Source of the DNA: [Clostridium] fimetarium
GTDB taxonomy: Bacteria > Bacillota > Clostridia > Lachnospirales > Lachnospiraceae
Reading direction: 5' to 3'
Assembly (NCBI RefSeq): GCF_900111235.1
Contig: NZ_FOJI01000001.1
Span: 124,001 to 188,000 of the forward strand
Length of the DNA stretch: 64,000 nucleotides
Of the stretch, positions 16,350 through 25,505 are shown piece after piece. The position numbers and the translations under genes are program-made. The notes below the pieces were generated by a model, which saw nothing but the letters and a program-made list of their open reading frames with translations, was not told the origin of the DNA and searched no databases. Within the stretch, counting starts at the first letter, position 1; every line of letters begins with the position of its first letter.

Positions 16350-17267
16350 ATGTGTAAAAAGGTAAATAGATTATTTCCAATACTTATGCTATTTTATATT
16401 GGCGGTTCCTATTTGATAAGCTATTTGTTACATGGAAGATCGATGCCAATATGGTTTTCACTAATAGAAAGCCAATTACTTATTTTAGTTCCAGTGATAT
16501 TGTTTGTTTTATATGAAAAAATCAATGTTGCAAAATGTCTTCCATATAAGCTTTTAAAGCCATTGGATGCTTTGCTTGCATTGCTTTTTGGATATTCATT
16601 AATTCCAATGATGATACTTTTAAACTATGTTTCAATGTTGTTTTCGACAAACAAGATCCAAGAGGCGACTGGTGCGCTAATGGAGTACCCATTTTTAGTT
16701 CAAATATTTTTTCTGGCAGTAATACCTGCATTTGTTGAGGAATTTGTCTTTAGAGGGATCTTTTATCATTCATATAGAAAGAATGGAATACTTGGAGCTG
16801 CGTTATTAAGTGGATTTATATTTGGTATTATGCATTTGAATATTAACCAGTTCGTTTATGCATTTGTTCTGGGTGTGATTTTTGCATTATTAGTAGAAGC
16901 TACAGGCTCTATGCTGACCTCTATGATTGCTCATTTTGCAATTAATACATATTCGATTATTATAATGCAGTTAGTGCCGGATTCAATGAAGAATAGTGAA
17001 AATGCAAATTCAATTATTCAATCAATGACTTTGCAGACAACAATAATGACAATTTGTGTGTTAGCGGTGGTCGCATCTGCTTTTGGGATAATCTCATTTG
17101 TAATATACAAAAATCTTGCAAAAAGAAATAACCGTTGGAATTATATTACCGGTGAAATACGCAAAGGAATAAAACCACAAAATGATGAAAAGTTTGCAAC
17201 AATTCCTTTGATTGTGACTTTGCTTTTATGTGTAGGATTTATGATATATACGGAATATTTTATTTGA
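16350..17267 (+). CDS. CPBP family intramembrane glutamic protease
   Basis: The 305-residue integral membrane protein has about eight helices and the CPBP (Abi/CAAX protease-like) motifs: EExxxR as VEEFVFRG at about residues 130-135, FGIMHLN with His at about 162, and a third His/Asn motif (IAHFAIN). Members cleave prenylated proteins or peptides, or protect against self-made bacteriocins. No bacteriocin gene is next to it. GTGGGGGAGATCT before the ATG gives a ribosome binding site, and it follows ridA by 12 bp. Confidence 0.9.
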   Translation: MCKKVNRLFPILMLFYIGGSYLISYLLHGRSMPIWFSLIESQLLILVPVILFVLYEKINVAKCLPYKLLKPLDALLALLFGYSLIPMMILLNYVSMLFSTNKIQEATGALMEYPFLVQIFFLAVIPAFVEEFVFRGIFYHSYRKNGILGAALLSGFIFGIMHLNINQFVYAFVLGVIFALLVEATGSMLTSMIAHFAINTYSIIIMQLVPDSMKNSENANSIIQSMTLQTTIMTICVLAVVASAFGIISFVIYKNLAKRNNRWNYITGEIRKGIKPQNDEKFATIPLIVTLLLCVGFMIYTEYFI

Positions 17268-17284
17268 AAATCAATTAATTAAAT

Positions 17285-17330
17285 AAAGATGGGCAAATGA
17301 CTAGAGTATCTAATCATTTGCCCATCTTTT
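17285..17330. terminator. Bidirectional terminator between the CPBP gene and the YjfB-like gene
   Basis: AAAGATGGGCAAATGA pairs with TCATTTGCCCATCTTT around a 13-nt loop, followed by TTTT. The two genes are convergent. Confidence 0.9.
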
Positions 17331-17333
17331 TCG

Positions 17334-17510
17334 TTATGCTGAGTAATCAATATTTTGACCAAGATTTGGAGTTACAGACGATTCCATCATCTTAAGCATT
17401 CCGTCTCCGGCTTGCTTTAAAGTATCAAGATTTTTCCCAAGAACTGCAATCCCAACATCTGAGTTCACATTTGAAGTACCCATTGCCATTGATAATGATG
17501 CTATATCCAT
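17334..17510 (-). CDS. YjfB-like putative motility protein, 58 residues
   Basis: This short gene is easy to miss. The minus strand encodes 58 residues beginning MDIASLSMAMGTSNVNSDV and continuing with KNLDTLKQAGDGMLKMMESS, ending VTPNLGQNIDYSA. The N-terminal MDIASLSM...M pattern and the size fit the YjfB family of small proteins that occur with flagellar genes. GGAGGTGTTGAT before the ATG is a strong ribosome binding site, and a good promoter is 50-75 bp upstream. Function is unknown; a motility link comes from family name only. Confidence 0.85.
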   Translation of the reverse strand: MDIASLSMAMGTSNVNSDVGIAVLGKNLDTLKQAGDGMLKMMESSVTPNLGQNIDYSA

Positions 17511-17557
17511 ATCAACACCTCCGTCTAAACCTATTTAAAGAGTATTTTTATAACATA

Positions 17558-17586
17558 ATTATACTTCAAATGCTTATTAATGACAA
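17558..17586 (-). promoter_or_regulatory. Promoter of the YjfB-like gene
   Basis: On the minus strand TTGTCA (17581-17586), a 17-bp spacer and a perfect TATAAT (17558-17563). Confidence 0.65.
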
Positions 17587-17708
17587 GATAATTCATTTAA
17601 ATATAGTATAAGATATACTTAAATTGGAAATCACTAAGCAGATAGACAATCTAATCATTATCGTAATAGGCAAGGCAGATGAATTTATTGATTGAAATGG
17701 GGGTAAAT

Positions 17709-18596
17709 ATGAAAAAGTTTGACAAAACCAATATAGCAGAAAGAATTAGACCGTTTCTTCTTATTGCAATAGGGACTTTACTAATGGCCACAGCATATAT
17801 TTCAGTATATGATTCTGCTAGTATGGTTACTGGAGGCTTTGCTGGAATTGCAATTATTATAAAGCATCAGACCACATTTTTGGTTGAAGGTGGAATCCCA
17901 TTATGGATAACAACAATAATATTAAATATACCTGTATTTTTTATAGCATATATTGTTAAAGGTAAGCATTTCGTAGGAAGAACTATATTTGCAACAATAT
18001 TTTTGACGATATATCTGGCAATATTACCAAAATTCTCGTTAACACAGTCGGATTTATTATTAGCTGCAGTCTTTGGTGGAGTGTTTAGTGGTACTGGAAT
18101 TGCGATGGTACTTTTATCATATTCAACAACGGGGGGGACCGATTTAATTGCATCGCTTATTCAACATTATGTAAGACATCAATCGATTGCAAGAATTATG
18201 CAGTTGTTAGATGGCGCAATTGTATTACTAGGAGCATTCATTTTTGGCATTCAAAAAAGCCTGTACGCAGTCATTGCAATATACGTGACAACATTAGTGT
18301 CTGATAGGGTTATAGATGGACTTAAATTTGCAAAAGGGATATTTATTATCTCAGAAAAATATAATGAAATATCGCAATCTATTATAGAGGAGATAGGACG
18401 TGGAGTTACTATTTTAAAGGGGACCGGTAAATTTTCCAATAAGGAAAGACCAGTCATATTTTGTGTCGTATCCAAAAAACAGTCAATTGAAATCAAGAGA
18501 ATAACACAAATATATGACCCCGATGCATTTATAATAGTAAATGATGTGAGAGAAGTAATGGGAGAGGGCTTTGTTAAAAATACACAGAACAATTAA
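17709..18596 (+). CDS. YitT family membrane protein (DUF161 plus DUF2179)
   Basis: The 295-residue protein has about five N-terminal membrane helices (PFLLIAIGTLLMATAYISVYD..., SMVTGGFAGIAIII, GGVFSGTGIAMVLLSYSTTGGTDLIA in pieces). A soluble C-terminal domain (GRGVTILKGTGKFS...PVIFCVVSKKQ...DPDAFIIVNDVREVMGEGF) is typical of YitT. Function is not established; transport has been suggested. I chose the ATG at 17709 because GGGGG lies five bases upstream; an in-frame ATG 30 bp earlier is possible. Confidence 0.9.
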   Translation: MKKFDKTNIAERIRPFLLIAIGTLLMATAYISVYDSASMVTGGFAGIAIIIKHQTTFLVEGGIPLWITTIILNIPVFFIAYIVKGKHFVGRTIFATIFLTIYLAILPKFSLTQSDLLLAAVFGGVFSGTGIAMVLLSYSTTGGTDLIASLIQHYVRHQSIARIMQLLDGAIVLLGAFIFGIQKSLYAVIAIYVTTLVSDRVIDGLKFAKGIFIISEKYNEISQSIIEEIGRGVTILKGTGKFSNKERPVIFCVVSKKQSIEIKRITQIYDPDAFIIVNDVREVMGEGFVKNTQNN

Positions 18597-18743
18597 TTTT
18601 ATAGTGAATTTGCCTAAATTCTTAAATTATAATTTGGTAAAATGCAATATGGTATTTATCATTATCTTATTGTATTATAATCAAAGTTAGTTAATTAGAC
18701 GTTGCATGGAAAAATGTAATGTAATATTAGGAGGATTTAAAGT

Positions 18744-19859
18744 ATGGCAAGTTTATCACTTAAAAATGTATGTAAAGTATATCCTAACGGATTCGTAGCT
18801 GTAAAAGATTTTAATCTTGAAGTAGCTGATCAAGAATTTATTATTTTCGTAGGTCCATCAGGTTGTGGAAAATCAACAACACTTCGTATGATCGCTGGTC
18901 TTGAAGAGATTAGTTCAGGCGAATTGTGGATTGGTGACAAGTTAGTTAATGACGTAGAACCTAAAGATAGAGATATTGCAATGGTATTCCAGAATTATGC
19001 ATTATATCCACATATGACAGTATACGACAATATGGCATTTGGACTTAAACTTAGAAAAATGCCTAAGGCAGAGATAGACAAGTCAGTTCATGAAGCAGCT
19101 AGAGTACTTGATATTGAACATTTGTTAGATCGTAAACCAAAAGCTTTGTCAGGTGGACAAAGACAACGTGTTGCTATGGGTCGTGCTATTGTTCGTAATC
19201 CTAAGGTTTTCCTTATGGATGAACCTTTGTCAAACTTAGATGCAAAATTGAGAGTTCAAATGCGTATCGAAATTTCAAAATTACATCAGAGACTTGAAAC
19301 AACATTCGTTTATGTAACACATGATCAGACAGAAGCTATGACACTTGGTACAAGGATCGTAGTTATGAAAGATGGTATTATTCAACAAGTAGATTCTCCA
19401 CAGAATCTTTACAATACACCTAACAATCTTTTTGTTGCTGGTTTTATCGGATCACCTCAAATGAACTTGATTGATGCAAAAGTTGTTCAAGAAGGTTCAG
19501 TTGTGAAACTTGAATTAGGAACTAATTATTCAATTATACTTCCAGAAGCGAAAGCAAAGAAAGTTGTTGAAGGCGGTTATGTTGGTAAAACTGTTGTTGC
19601 TGGTATTCGTCCAGAAGATGTACATGATGAAGAATTATTTATTGCATCATCACCAAACAGCATTATTGAAGTACCTATCAAAGTGTATGAATTATTAGGC
19701 GCTGAAGTTAACCTTCATTTTGACCTTGATGGAGCTACTTATACAGCTAAAGTTAATCCTCGTACAACAGCTCGTGCAGCCGATGTAATCAAATTTGCAA
19801 TTGATTTAGCTAAGCTTCACGTATTTGATAAAGAAACAGAGCAAGTTGTTGTTCACTAA
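18744..19859 (+). CDS. msmK: Sugar ABC importer ATPase, MsmK/UgpC type
   Basis: The 371-residue protein is the ATP-binding subunit of CUT1 sugar importers. It has Walker A (GPSGCGKST), Q-loop (VFQNYALYPHMTV), signature (LSGGQRQR), Walker B (VFLMDEPLSNLD), the H-loop (YVTHDQTEAMTLG) and a C-terminal OB/TOBE domain (VAGIRPEDVHDEE). No permease or binding protein gene is adjacent, so it is probably a shared ATPase serving several importers, as known for MsmK/MsmX in Firmicutes. AGGAGGATTTAAAGT precedes the ATG. A terminator follows. Confidence 0.94.
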   Translation: MASLSLKNVCKVYPNGFVAVKDFNLEVADQEFIIFVGPSGCGKSTTLRMIAGLEEISSGELWIGDKLVNDVEPKDRDIAMVFQNYALYPHMTVYDNMAFGLKLRKMPKAEIDKSVHEAARVLDIEHLLDRKPKALSGGQRQRVAMGRAIVRNPKVFLMDEPLSNLDAKLRVQMRIEISKLHQRLETTFVYVTHDQTEAMTLGTRIVVMKDGIIQQVDSPQNLYNTPNNLFVAGFIGSPQMNLIDAKVVQEGSVVKLELGTNYSIILPEAKAKKVVEGGYVGKTVVAGIRPEDVHDEELFIASSPNSIIEVPIKVYELLGAEVNLHFDLDGATYTAKVNPRTTARAADVIKFAIDLAKLHVFDKETEQVVVH

Positions 19860-19893
19860 GAGATGCTTTAATTAGAAGAATATGTAAAATTTT

Positions 19894-19930
19894 GAGGAAA
19901 TGTATAGAAATTATGCATTTCCTCTTTTAA
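19894..19930 (+). terminator. Terminator after the sugar-importer ATPase gene
   Basis: GAGGAAATG pairs with CATTTCCTC around a 13-nt loop, followed by TTTTAATTTT. Confidence 0.8.
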
Positions 19931-19994
19931 TTTTCCTCGTTTTGCATTACAATAGAGGAAGATATAAAATATCGGGAGAAAGGATTTCAAAATA

Positions 19995-21086
19995 ATGATA
20001 TCTAATCAAATATTGCAAAATACGATTGATGGTTTAAAGTCTATTACAAGAATCGACTTGTCTGTAATAGATACTGATGGACAAGTTGTAGCATCAACTT
20101 ATCCAGATTCAGATGGATGCGAAGCTGAGGCTTTGTCTTTTGTGGATTCCCCTGCAGATAGTCAGGTGGTTCAAGGACATCAGTTCTTTAAAGTTATGGA
20201 TGATCAACACTTAGAATATATTTTACTTGCAAAGGGAACTAGTGACGATGTATATATGATTGGTAAAGTAGCTACTTTCCAAATTCAGAGTCTACTCGTT
20301 GCATACAAGGAAAGATTTGATAAAGATAATTTTATAAAAAATCTGTTATTGGATAATTTATTACGAGTTGATATTTACACTAGAGCAAAAAAACTTCACA
20401 TTGATACAGAAGCTAAGAGAGTTGTATATATAATAGAAACGAAGCATGAAAAAGACACAAATGCACTTGAGACAGTTAGAACTTTGTTTGCATCTAAGTC
20501 TAGAGATTTCATTACCGCAGTTGATGAGAGAAATATTATTCTCGTTAAAGAGGTAAAGGTTGGTGAGACTTATGAAGATCTTGAAAAAACAGCTGCTATT
20601 GTTATCGATATGTTAAATACAGAAGCAATGAGTACCGCTCATATTTCTTATGGTACAATCATTAATGATATCAGAGAAGTGTCAAAGTCATACAAAGAAG
20701 CTAAGATGGCCCTCGATGTTGGAAAGATTTTTTATAGTCAAAAGAATGTTGTTGGCTATAGTAAGCTTGGAATTGGCAGATTGATATATCAACTTCCAAT
20801 ACCATTGTGCCAGATGTTTATCAGAGAGATATTTGAGGGGAAATCCCCAGACGATTTTGATGAAGAGACATTATCAACGATTAATAAGTTTTTTGAAAAC
20901 AGCTTAAATGTTTCTGAAACATCAAGACAGTTATATATCCATAGAAATACGCTTGTTTATAGACTTGATAAGCTTGAGAAGAGCACTGGGCTCGATTTGC
21001 GAGTATTTGACGATGCTATTACATTTAAGATAGCATTAATGGTTGTTAAGTACATGAAGTACATGGAAAGCAGAGATAATTACTAA
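19995..21086 (+). CDS. PucR/CdaR-type transcriptional regulator
   Basis: The 363-residue protein has an N-terminal sensor-like region (ITRIDLSVIDTDGQVVASTYPDSDG), a GGDEF-like middle region as seen in CdaR proteins, and a C-terminal PucR helix-turn-helix (LNVSETSRQLYIHRNTLVYRLDKLEK, residues about 310-340). Family members respond to purines or to sugar diacids. Its position just after the sugar-importer ATPase suggests carbohydrate control, but a terminator separates the two, so it is a separate transcript. Ribosome binding site GGGAGAAAGGA. Confidence 0.88.
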   Translation: MISNQILQNTIDGLKSITRIDLSVIDTDGQVVASTYPDSDGCEAEALSFVDSPADSQVVQGHQFFKVMDDQHLEYILLAKGTSDDVYMIGKVATFQIQSLLVAYKERFDKDNFIKNLLLDNLLRVDIYTRAKKLHIDTEAKRVVYIIETKHEKDTNALETVRTLFASKSRDFITAVDERNIILVKEVKVGETYEDLEKTAAIVIDMLNTEAMSTAHISYGTIINDIREVSKSYKEAKMALDVGKIFYSQKNVVGYSKLGIGRLIYQLPIPLCQMFIREIFEGKSPDDFDEETLSTINKFFENSLNVSETSRQLYIHRNTLVYRLDKLEKSTGLDLRVFDDAITFKIALMVVKYMKYMESRDNY

Positions 21087-21161
21087 TTAATATAAGAGAT
21101 GTATTGGGCTACGAGCTGAATGCGGCCACGAGCTCAATATGTTTAAATCATGGAGGCAATA

Positions 21162-21848
21162 ATGATAATTGTAGAAAATATCTCAAAAACATATTCATCA
21201 GGCGCTCCAGCACTTAACGGTGTTGACTTAAGAGTAGAAAAAGGCGAATTTGTTTTTGTCGTTGGAAATAGTGGATCCGGAAAATCAACATTAATTAAAT
21301 TGTTGTTGAAGGAATTAGAACCTACTACAGGTAAGATTTATGTAAATAAGAAATTTTTGAACAAAATTACTAGAAAAAGACTTCCAATGTTAAGAAGAGA
21401 TATTGGAGTTGTATTTCAGGATTTCCGTTTATTAACTGATAGAAACGTATTTGAAAATATAGCATTTGCACAAAAGGTTGTAGAAGCACCAGCTAGACAG
21501 ATTAGAGGTCAAGTACTTGCGATGCTTTCTATGGTTGGATTGTTGGACAAGTATAAGTCATTTCCAAACGAACTTTCAGGTGGTGAGCAGCAAAGAGTTG
21601 CCATTGCTAGGGCACTAGTGAATAATCCATCTATTTTACTATGTGATGAACCTACAGGTAATCTTGATCCAGTAAATTCATGGGAAATCATGAAGATTTT
21701 GGATGAGGCTAATAAGAGAGGAACAACGGTTTTAGTTGTTACTCATAATATGGAAATAGTACAAGCGATGAAGAAACGTACAATCACTATGAGTGGTGGA
21801 AAAATCATTAGTGATGTAGAAAAGGGTGGATATTTCTATGAGGATTAG
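21162..21848 (+). CDS. ftsE: Cell division ATPase FtsE
   Basis: FtsE is the ATPase of the FtsEX complex, which controls cell-wall hydrolases at the division site. The 228-residue protein starts MIIVENISKTYSSGAPALNG, with Walker A (GNSGSGKST), signature (LSGGEQQR) and Walker B (ILLCDEPTGNLD). The ATG at 21162 follows CATGGAGGCAATA. It overlaps ftsX by 11 bp, so the two are translationally coupled. A small GC-rich hairpin (TTGGGCT/AGCTCAA) lies in the leader at about 21107-21140. Confidence 0.96.
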   Translation: MIIVENISKTYSSGAPALNGVDLRVEKGEFVFVVGNSGSGKSTLIKLLLKELEPTTGKIYVNKKFLNKITRKRLPMLRRDIGVVFQDFRLLTDRNVFENIAFAQKVVEAPARQIRGQVLAMLSMVGLLDKYKSFPNELSGGEQQRVAIARALVNNPSILLCDEPTGNLDPVNSWEIMKILDEANKRGTTVLVVTHNMEIVQAMKKRTITMSGGKIISDVEKGGYFYED

Positions 21849-22746
21849 ATCTTTAGCATATAATATAAAGCAAGGATTGAAAAACATTTATCGAAATAGA
21901 ATGTTTTCACTTGCGTCAATTGCAACGATTACAGCATGCTTATTTTTGTTTGGTGTATTTTATGCAATTTTAACAAATTTTCAATATATGGTTCAAAAAG
22001 CAGAAAGCTCAGTGTGTGTTACTGTGTTTTTCGATGAAGGCGTGAATGATCAACAAGTTCAAGATATCGGCAAAAATATACAGAGTCGTGTGGAAGTTTC
22101 AAATATTCATTTTACATCTTCACAAGAGGCATGGGATAAGTTCCAAAAAGAATATTTTGGACAGTATGCAGATTTGGCAGAAGGATTTAAGGATGATAAT
22201 CCACTTGCAAATTCCGCTTCCTATGAAGTTTATTTAAATGATGCATCTATGCAGACAACATTGGTTACATATCTTGAGAATATGGATGGAATACGACAAG
22301 TAAATAAGTCGGATATAACGGCAAGCAGTCTTTCTAGTGTGGCGGTCTTGGTCGGTTATGCGTCTGTAGTAATTATAATAATACTATTAGCAGTATCAAT
22401 TTTCCTTATTACTAACACAATTGTAATTGGTGTTACCGTTCGTAAGGAGGAGATTTCTATTATGAAACTGATTGGCGCTACGGACATGTTCGTAGATGCA
22501 CCATTTATAGTAGAAGGTCTTACGATTGGTATAGTTGGATCTTTATTGCCACTATTATTATTGCATTATTTGTATAGTAATTTAGTGGGATTTGTTTTGA
22601 GTAAGTTTTCACTTCTTAATAATATTTTAGCGTTTTTACCAAGTGAAACAGTATTTGCAACTTTAATTCCTATATCAATTGGTTTGGGAATTGGAATTGG
22701 CTCTATTGGTAGTTATTTAGCATTGCGTAAGCATGTTAATGTATAA
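21838..22746 (+). CDS. ftsX: Cell division membrane protein FtsX
   Basis: FtsX is the membrane partner of FtsE. The 302-residue protein has the usual order: an amphipathic N-terminus (MRIRSLAYNIKQGLKNIYRNRMFSLASI in two pieces), one helix, a large extracellular loop (about residues 55-165, SVCVTVFFDEGVNDQQVQDIG), then three more helices with VRKEEISIMKLIGATDMFV between them. The start lies inside the ftsE end. In other bacteria FtsX activates an EnvC- or PcsB-like coiled-coil protein, and two such genes follow here. A terminator follows the stop. Confidence 0.95.
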   Translation: MRIRSLAYNIKQGLKNIYRNRMFSLASIATITACLFLFGVFYAILTNFQYMVQKAESSVCVTVFFDEGVNDQQVQDIGKNIQSRVEVSNIHFTSSQEAWDKFQKEYFGQYADLAEGFKDDNPLANSASYEVYLNDASMQTTLVTYLENMDGIRQVNKSDITASSLSSVAVLVGYASVVIIIILLAVSIFLITNTIVIGVTVRKEEISIMKLIGATDMFVDAPFIVEGLTIGIVGSLLPLLLLHYLYSNLVGFVLSKFSLLNNILAFLPSETVFATLIPISIGLGIGIGSIGSYLALRKHVNV

Positions 22747-22772
22747 GACCATATAGTCATGATGAAAATAAA

Positions 22773-22804
22773 AAAAATAGCTATCGTAATGATAGCTATT
22801 TTTG
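22773..22804 (+). terminator. Terminator after ftsX
   Basis: AAAAATAGCTATC pairs perfectly with GATAGCTATTTTT around a 5-nt loop. Confidence 0.85.
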
Positions 22805-22852
22805 TTAAAAGGGGTTTTGATTTTTAATTAGAATCCTTAAAGGAGAAAACTT

Positions 22853-24055
22853 ATGAGGATTTGGATGAGAAAGCGAATTATCTCTGTGTTGTTAATATTT
22901 GTGATGATTCTACCGTATGCAGTTGTCGCTACGGGAACAACTACGACAGATGATCTTAAAAGTGCACAGAATAAAAAGAGTAGTTTAGAAAAACAGATAG
23001 AAGATACAAAAGCGCAGGTAAATCAGCTTGCCAAAGATTCAACAGATATAGAATCATACATCAAGTCAATTGATTTAAAAATGGCTCAAGTTGATAGTTC
23101 GATTAATGACTTGAATATACAGATAGATAATAAGCAGGTGCAGATTAAAGAAAATCAAGCAGCACTTGAACAGGCAAAAATTGAAAGCGTTGAGCAGTAT
23201 GCATCGATGAAGCTTAGAATACAATATATGTATGAGCATGAGTCTGAGTCATATATTGAAATTATGCTGGCAGCAAAAGATATGGGCGATATGCTTAATA
23301 AAGCAGAATACATAAATAAAATAACAGACTATGACCGAGAAATGCTCGTAAAATATGCGGAAACAGAACAAATGATTCAAGATACACAAGTAGCTTTGCA
23401 AAATGAACAAACGGAACTTGAGGATTCAATGGCTTCAGTAGAAGCACAGAAAAGTTCAATGAAATTAGTTCAAGATGCAAAAGCGGTCGAGCTAAAAAAA
23501 CTAAGTGAAAAAGTATCACAGGCAAATGCAAATGCGACACAGCTTCAGAATGATAAAAAGAAGCAAGAGGCCGAAATCACAGCGATGGAAGCTACCATTA
23601 AGGCAGCTGAAGCTGCGGCGAAAGCAAGTGGCGGTCCAGCAATGAATTATGATGGCGGTAAGTTTTTATGGCCGGTTCCAAATTCTCATAGAATAACATC
23701 ATATTTTGGGGAAATGGAAGATAGATCTGTATCACATAATGGGCTTGATATTGGAGCAGCAACGTCTGGTGTGAGTGGTGATAAAATAGTCGCGGCATAC
23801 GATGGTGTTGTAACAATTGCTGCATATAGTACTTCAGCAGGTAACTGGATATGGATTAATCATGGAGATGGATTATATACCGTATATATGCATAATTCAC
23901 AGATGCTTGTTGCTGTAGGAGCTAAGGTTACTAAGGGCCAAGTTATTGCTCTAATGGGTAATACGGGCAACTCAACGGGAGCACATTTACACTTTGGGGT
24001 ACGTGTGGATGGTGTATTTGTTAATCCGTTAGGTCCTAAATATTTGAGTAATTAA
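22853..24055 (+). CDS. Secreted coiled-coil M23 endopeptidase (EnvC/PcsB-like), copy 1
   Basis: The 400-residue protein has an N-terminal signal peptide (RKRIISVLLIFVMILPYAVVA), a long coiled coil of about 230 residues rich in Glu, Lys and Gln, and a C-terminal LytM/M23 domain. The latter has HNGLDIG (zinc His and Asp) and HLHFGVR (HxH) motifs. EnvC/PcsB-type proteins cut or activate cutting of peptidoglycan under FtsEX control; its position just after ftsEX supports that role. It is 60-odd bp from a paralogue with the same layout. Ribosome binding site AAAGGAGAAAACTT. Confidence 0.92.
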   Translation: MRIWMRKRIISVLLIFVMILPYAVVATGTTTTDDLKSAQNKKSSLEKQIEDTKAQVNQLAKDSTDIESYIKSIDLKMAQVDSSINDLNIQIDNKQVQIKENQAALEQAKIESVEQYASMKLRIQYMYEHESESYIEIMLAAKDMGDMLNKAEYINKITDYDREMLVKYAETEQMIQDTQVALQNEQTELEDSMASVEAQKSSMKLVQDAKAVELKKLSEKVSQANANATQLQNDKKKQEAEITAMEATIKAAEAAAKASGGPAMNYDGGKFLWPVPNSHRITSYFGEMEDRSVSHNGLDIGAATSGVSGDKIVAAYDGVVTIAAYSTSAGNWIWINHGDGLYTVYMHNSQMLVAVGAKVTKGQVIALMGNTGNSTGAHLHFGVRVDGVFVNPLGPKYLSN

Positions 24056-24123
24056 TACATAGGTAGCTATATTTTCTAAAGAGATCATTAATGAGTATAC
24101 GTAATTCAAAGAGGGGCGAGCCG

Positions 24124-25407
24124 ATGAGAAATGCGAAGGGGAAACGAATTATTTCTATAAGTGAAAGCATTATTCCTATAGTAAAACAAATTACATCGAT
24201 ACTGCTGATTTTTACAATGATTCTTTCCTATATGGTTATCGCTAGTGGAACGACTAGTGATGACATTAATCAAGCGAAAGATAAGCAGAAAGATACTCAA
24301 AAGGAAATAAATGATACAAAAAATCTACTTGCACAGTTGGAAAAAGATAAAACGGATGCGTTATCGTATATCAATGCACTGAATAAGGAAATGAACGATA
24401 TAGATTTCCAGATATATGATTTGAATCAACAGATTGCTGAAAAAGAAGCTCAAATCATAGATAATGAAGCGCAACTTGAACAGGCCAAAATAGATTCTAA
24501 AGAGCAGTATGCAGCAATGAAATTGAGAATACAATATATGTATGAGCATAAGTCAGAATCATATATTGAAGTGCTGTTGGCATCAAAAGATATGGGAGAC
24601 ATGCTTAACAAAGCAGAGTACTTCAATAAAATAACGAGTTATGACAGGGAAATGCTAGTAAAATATGTGGAAACAGAAAAAACAATTCAAGATACTGAAG
24701 TAGCTTTGCAAAATGAACATGCTGAGTTAGAGACTGCCATGGTTTCAGTTGAATCACAGAAAAGTTCATTAGCACTCGTTGAGAGTGCAAAAAAGACTGA
24801 ACTTGCAAATATAAATGCAAAAGCAGAACAAGCTGCCGCATATAAGTCACAGCAGGAAAAAGCTGATAAAGAGCAAGAAGCTGCGATTGTGAAGATGGAA
24901 GAAGCTGACAATAGGAGACAAATGGAGGCGGAGGCTGCCGCTGCGGCGAAAGGGCCAAGTGGATCAAGTACATTGTTAAATTATAATGGTGGTACATTTG
25001 CATGGCCAGTTCTAACTTTCGGAGTAGTATCATCAAAGTTTGGAGATACGGATGGTAGAACGGCTCCACATAATGGGGTTGATATCAGAGCATCAATTTC
25101 CAGAGTGGAAGGTGAGAAAATAGTCGCTGCGAGTGATGGTATTGTAACAGCGGCCGAATATGCTGGAACTGCAGGAAACTGGATATGGATTAATCACGGT
25201 GGTGGATTATACACAGTGTATATGCATTTGTTAAAGATAAATGTATCCAATGGAGATCATGTAACAAAGGGTCAGGTTATTGGACTTATGGGTGGAAACC
25301 CAAGTGCTACTAGTGGAACGTCAACAGGAGCACATTTACACTTTGGAGTACGACTAGATGGTAAATATGTTGATCCGTTAGGTTCACAATATTTAAATCG
25401 CCAGTGA
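24124..25407 (+). CDS. Secreted coiled-coil M23 endopeptidase (EnvC/PcsB-like), copy 2
   Basis: The 427-residue paralogue of the preceding gene has a signal sequence (ITSILLIFTMILSYMVIA), a coiled coil, and an M23 domain with HNGVDIR and HLHFGVR. The middle region (KLRIQYMYEH...SESYIE...SKDMGDMLNKAEY) is nearly the same in both, which shows a fairly recent tandem duplication; the Ala-rich end of the coiled coil differs. The ATG at 24124 follows AGAGGGGCGAGCCG. An in-frame ATG at 24091 is possible but less well supported. Confidence 0.9.
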   Translation: MRNAKGKRIISISESIIPIVKQITSILLIFTMILSYMVIASGTTSDDINQAKDKQKDTQKEINDTKNLLAQLEKDKTDALSYINALNKEMNDIDFQIYDLNQQIAEKEAQIIDNEAQLEQAKIDSKEQYAAMKLRIQYMYEHKSESYIEVLLASKDMGDMLNKAEYFNKITSYDREMLVKYVETEKTIQDTEVALQNEHAELETAMVSVESQKSSLALVESAKKTELANINAKAEQAAAYKSQQEKADKEQEAAIVKMEEADNRRQMEAEAAAAAKGPSGSSTLLNYNGGTFAWPVLTFGVVSSKFGDTDGRTAPHNGVDIRASISRVEGEKIVAASDGIVTAAEYAGTAGNWIWINHGGGLYTVYMHLLKINVSNGDHVTKGQVIGLMGGNPSATSGTSTGAHLHFGVRLDGKYVDPLGSQYLNRQ

Positions 25408-25505
25408 TTACATAATATTGGAACGGCTATTAAATACATATGTTTATTATAAATATTTGGGGGAATAATATAATAGCCAAAATTGGCAATAGGAAAGGCA
25501 TTAAA

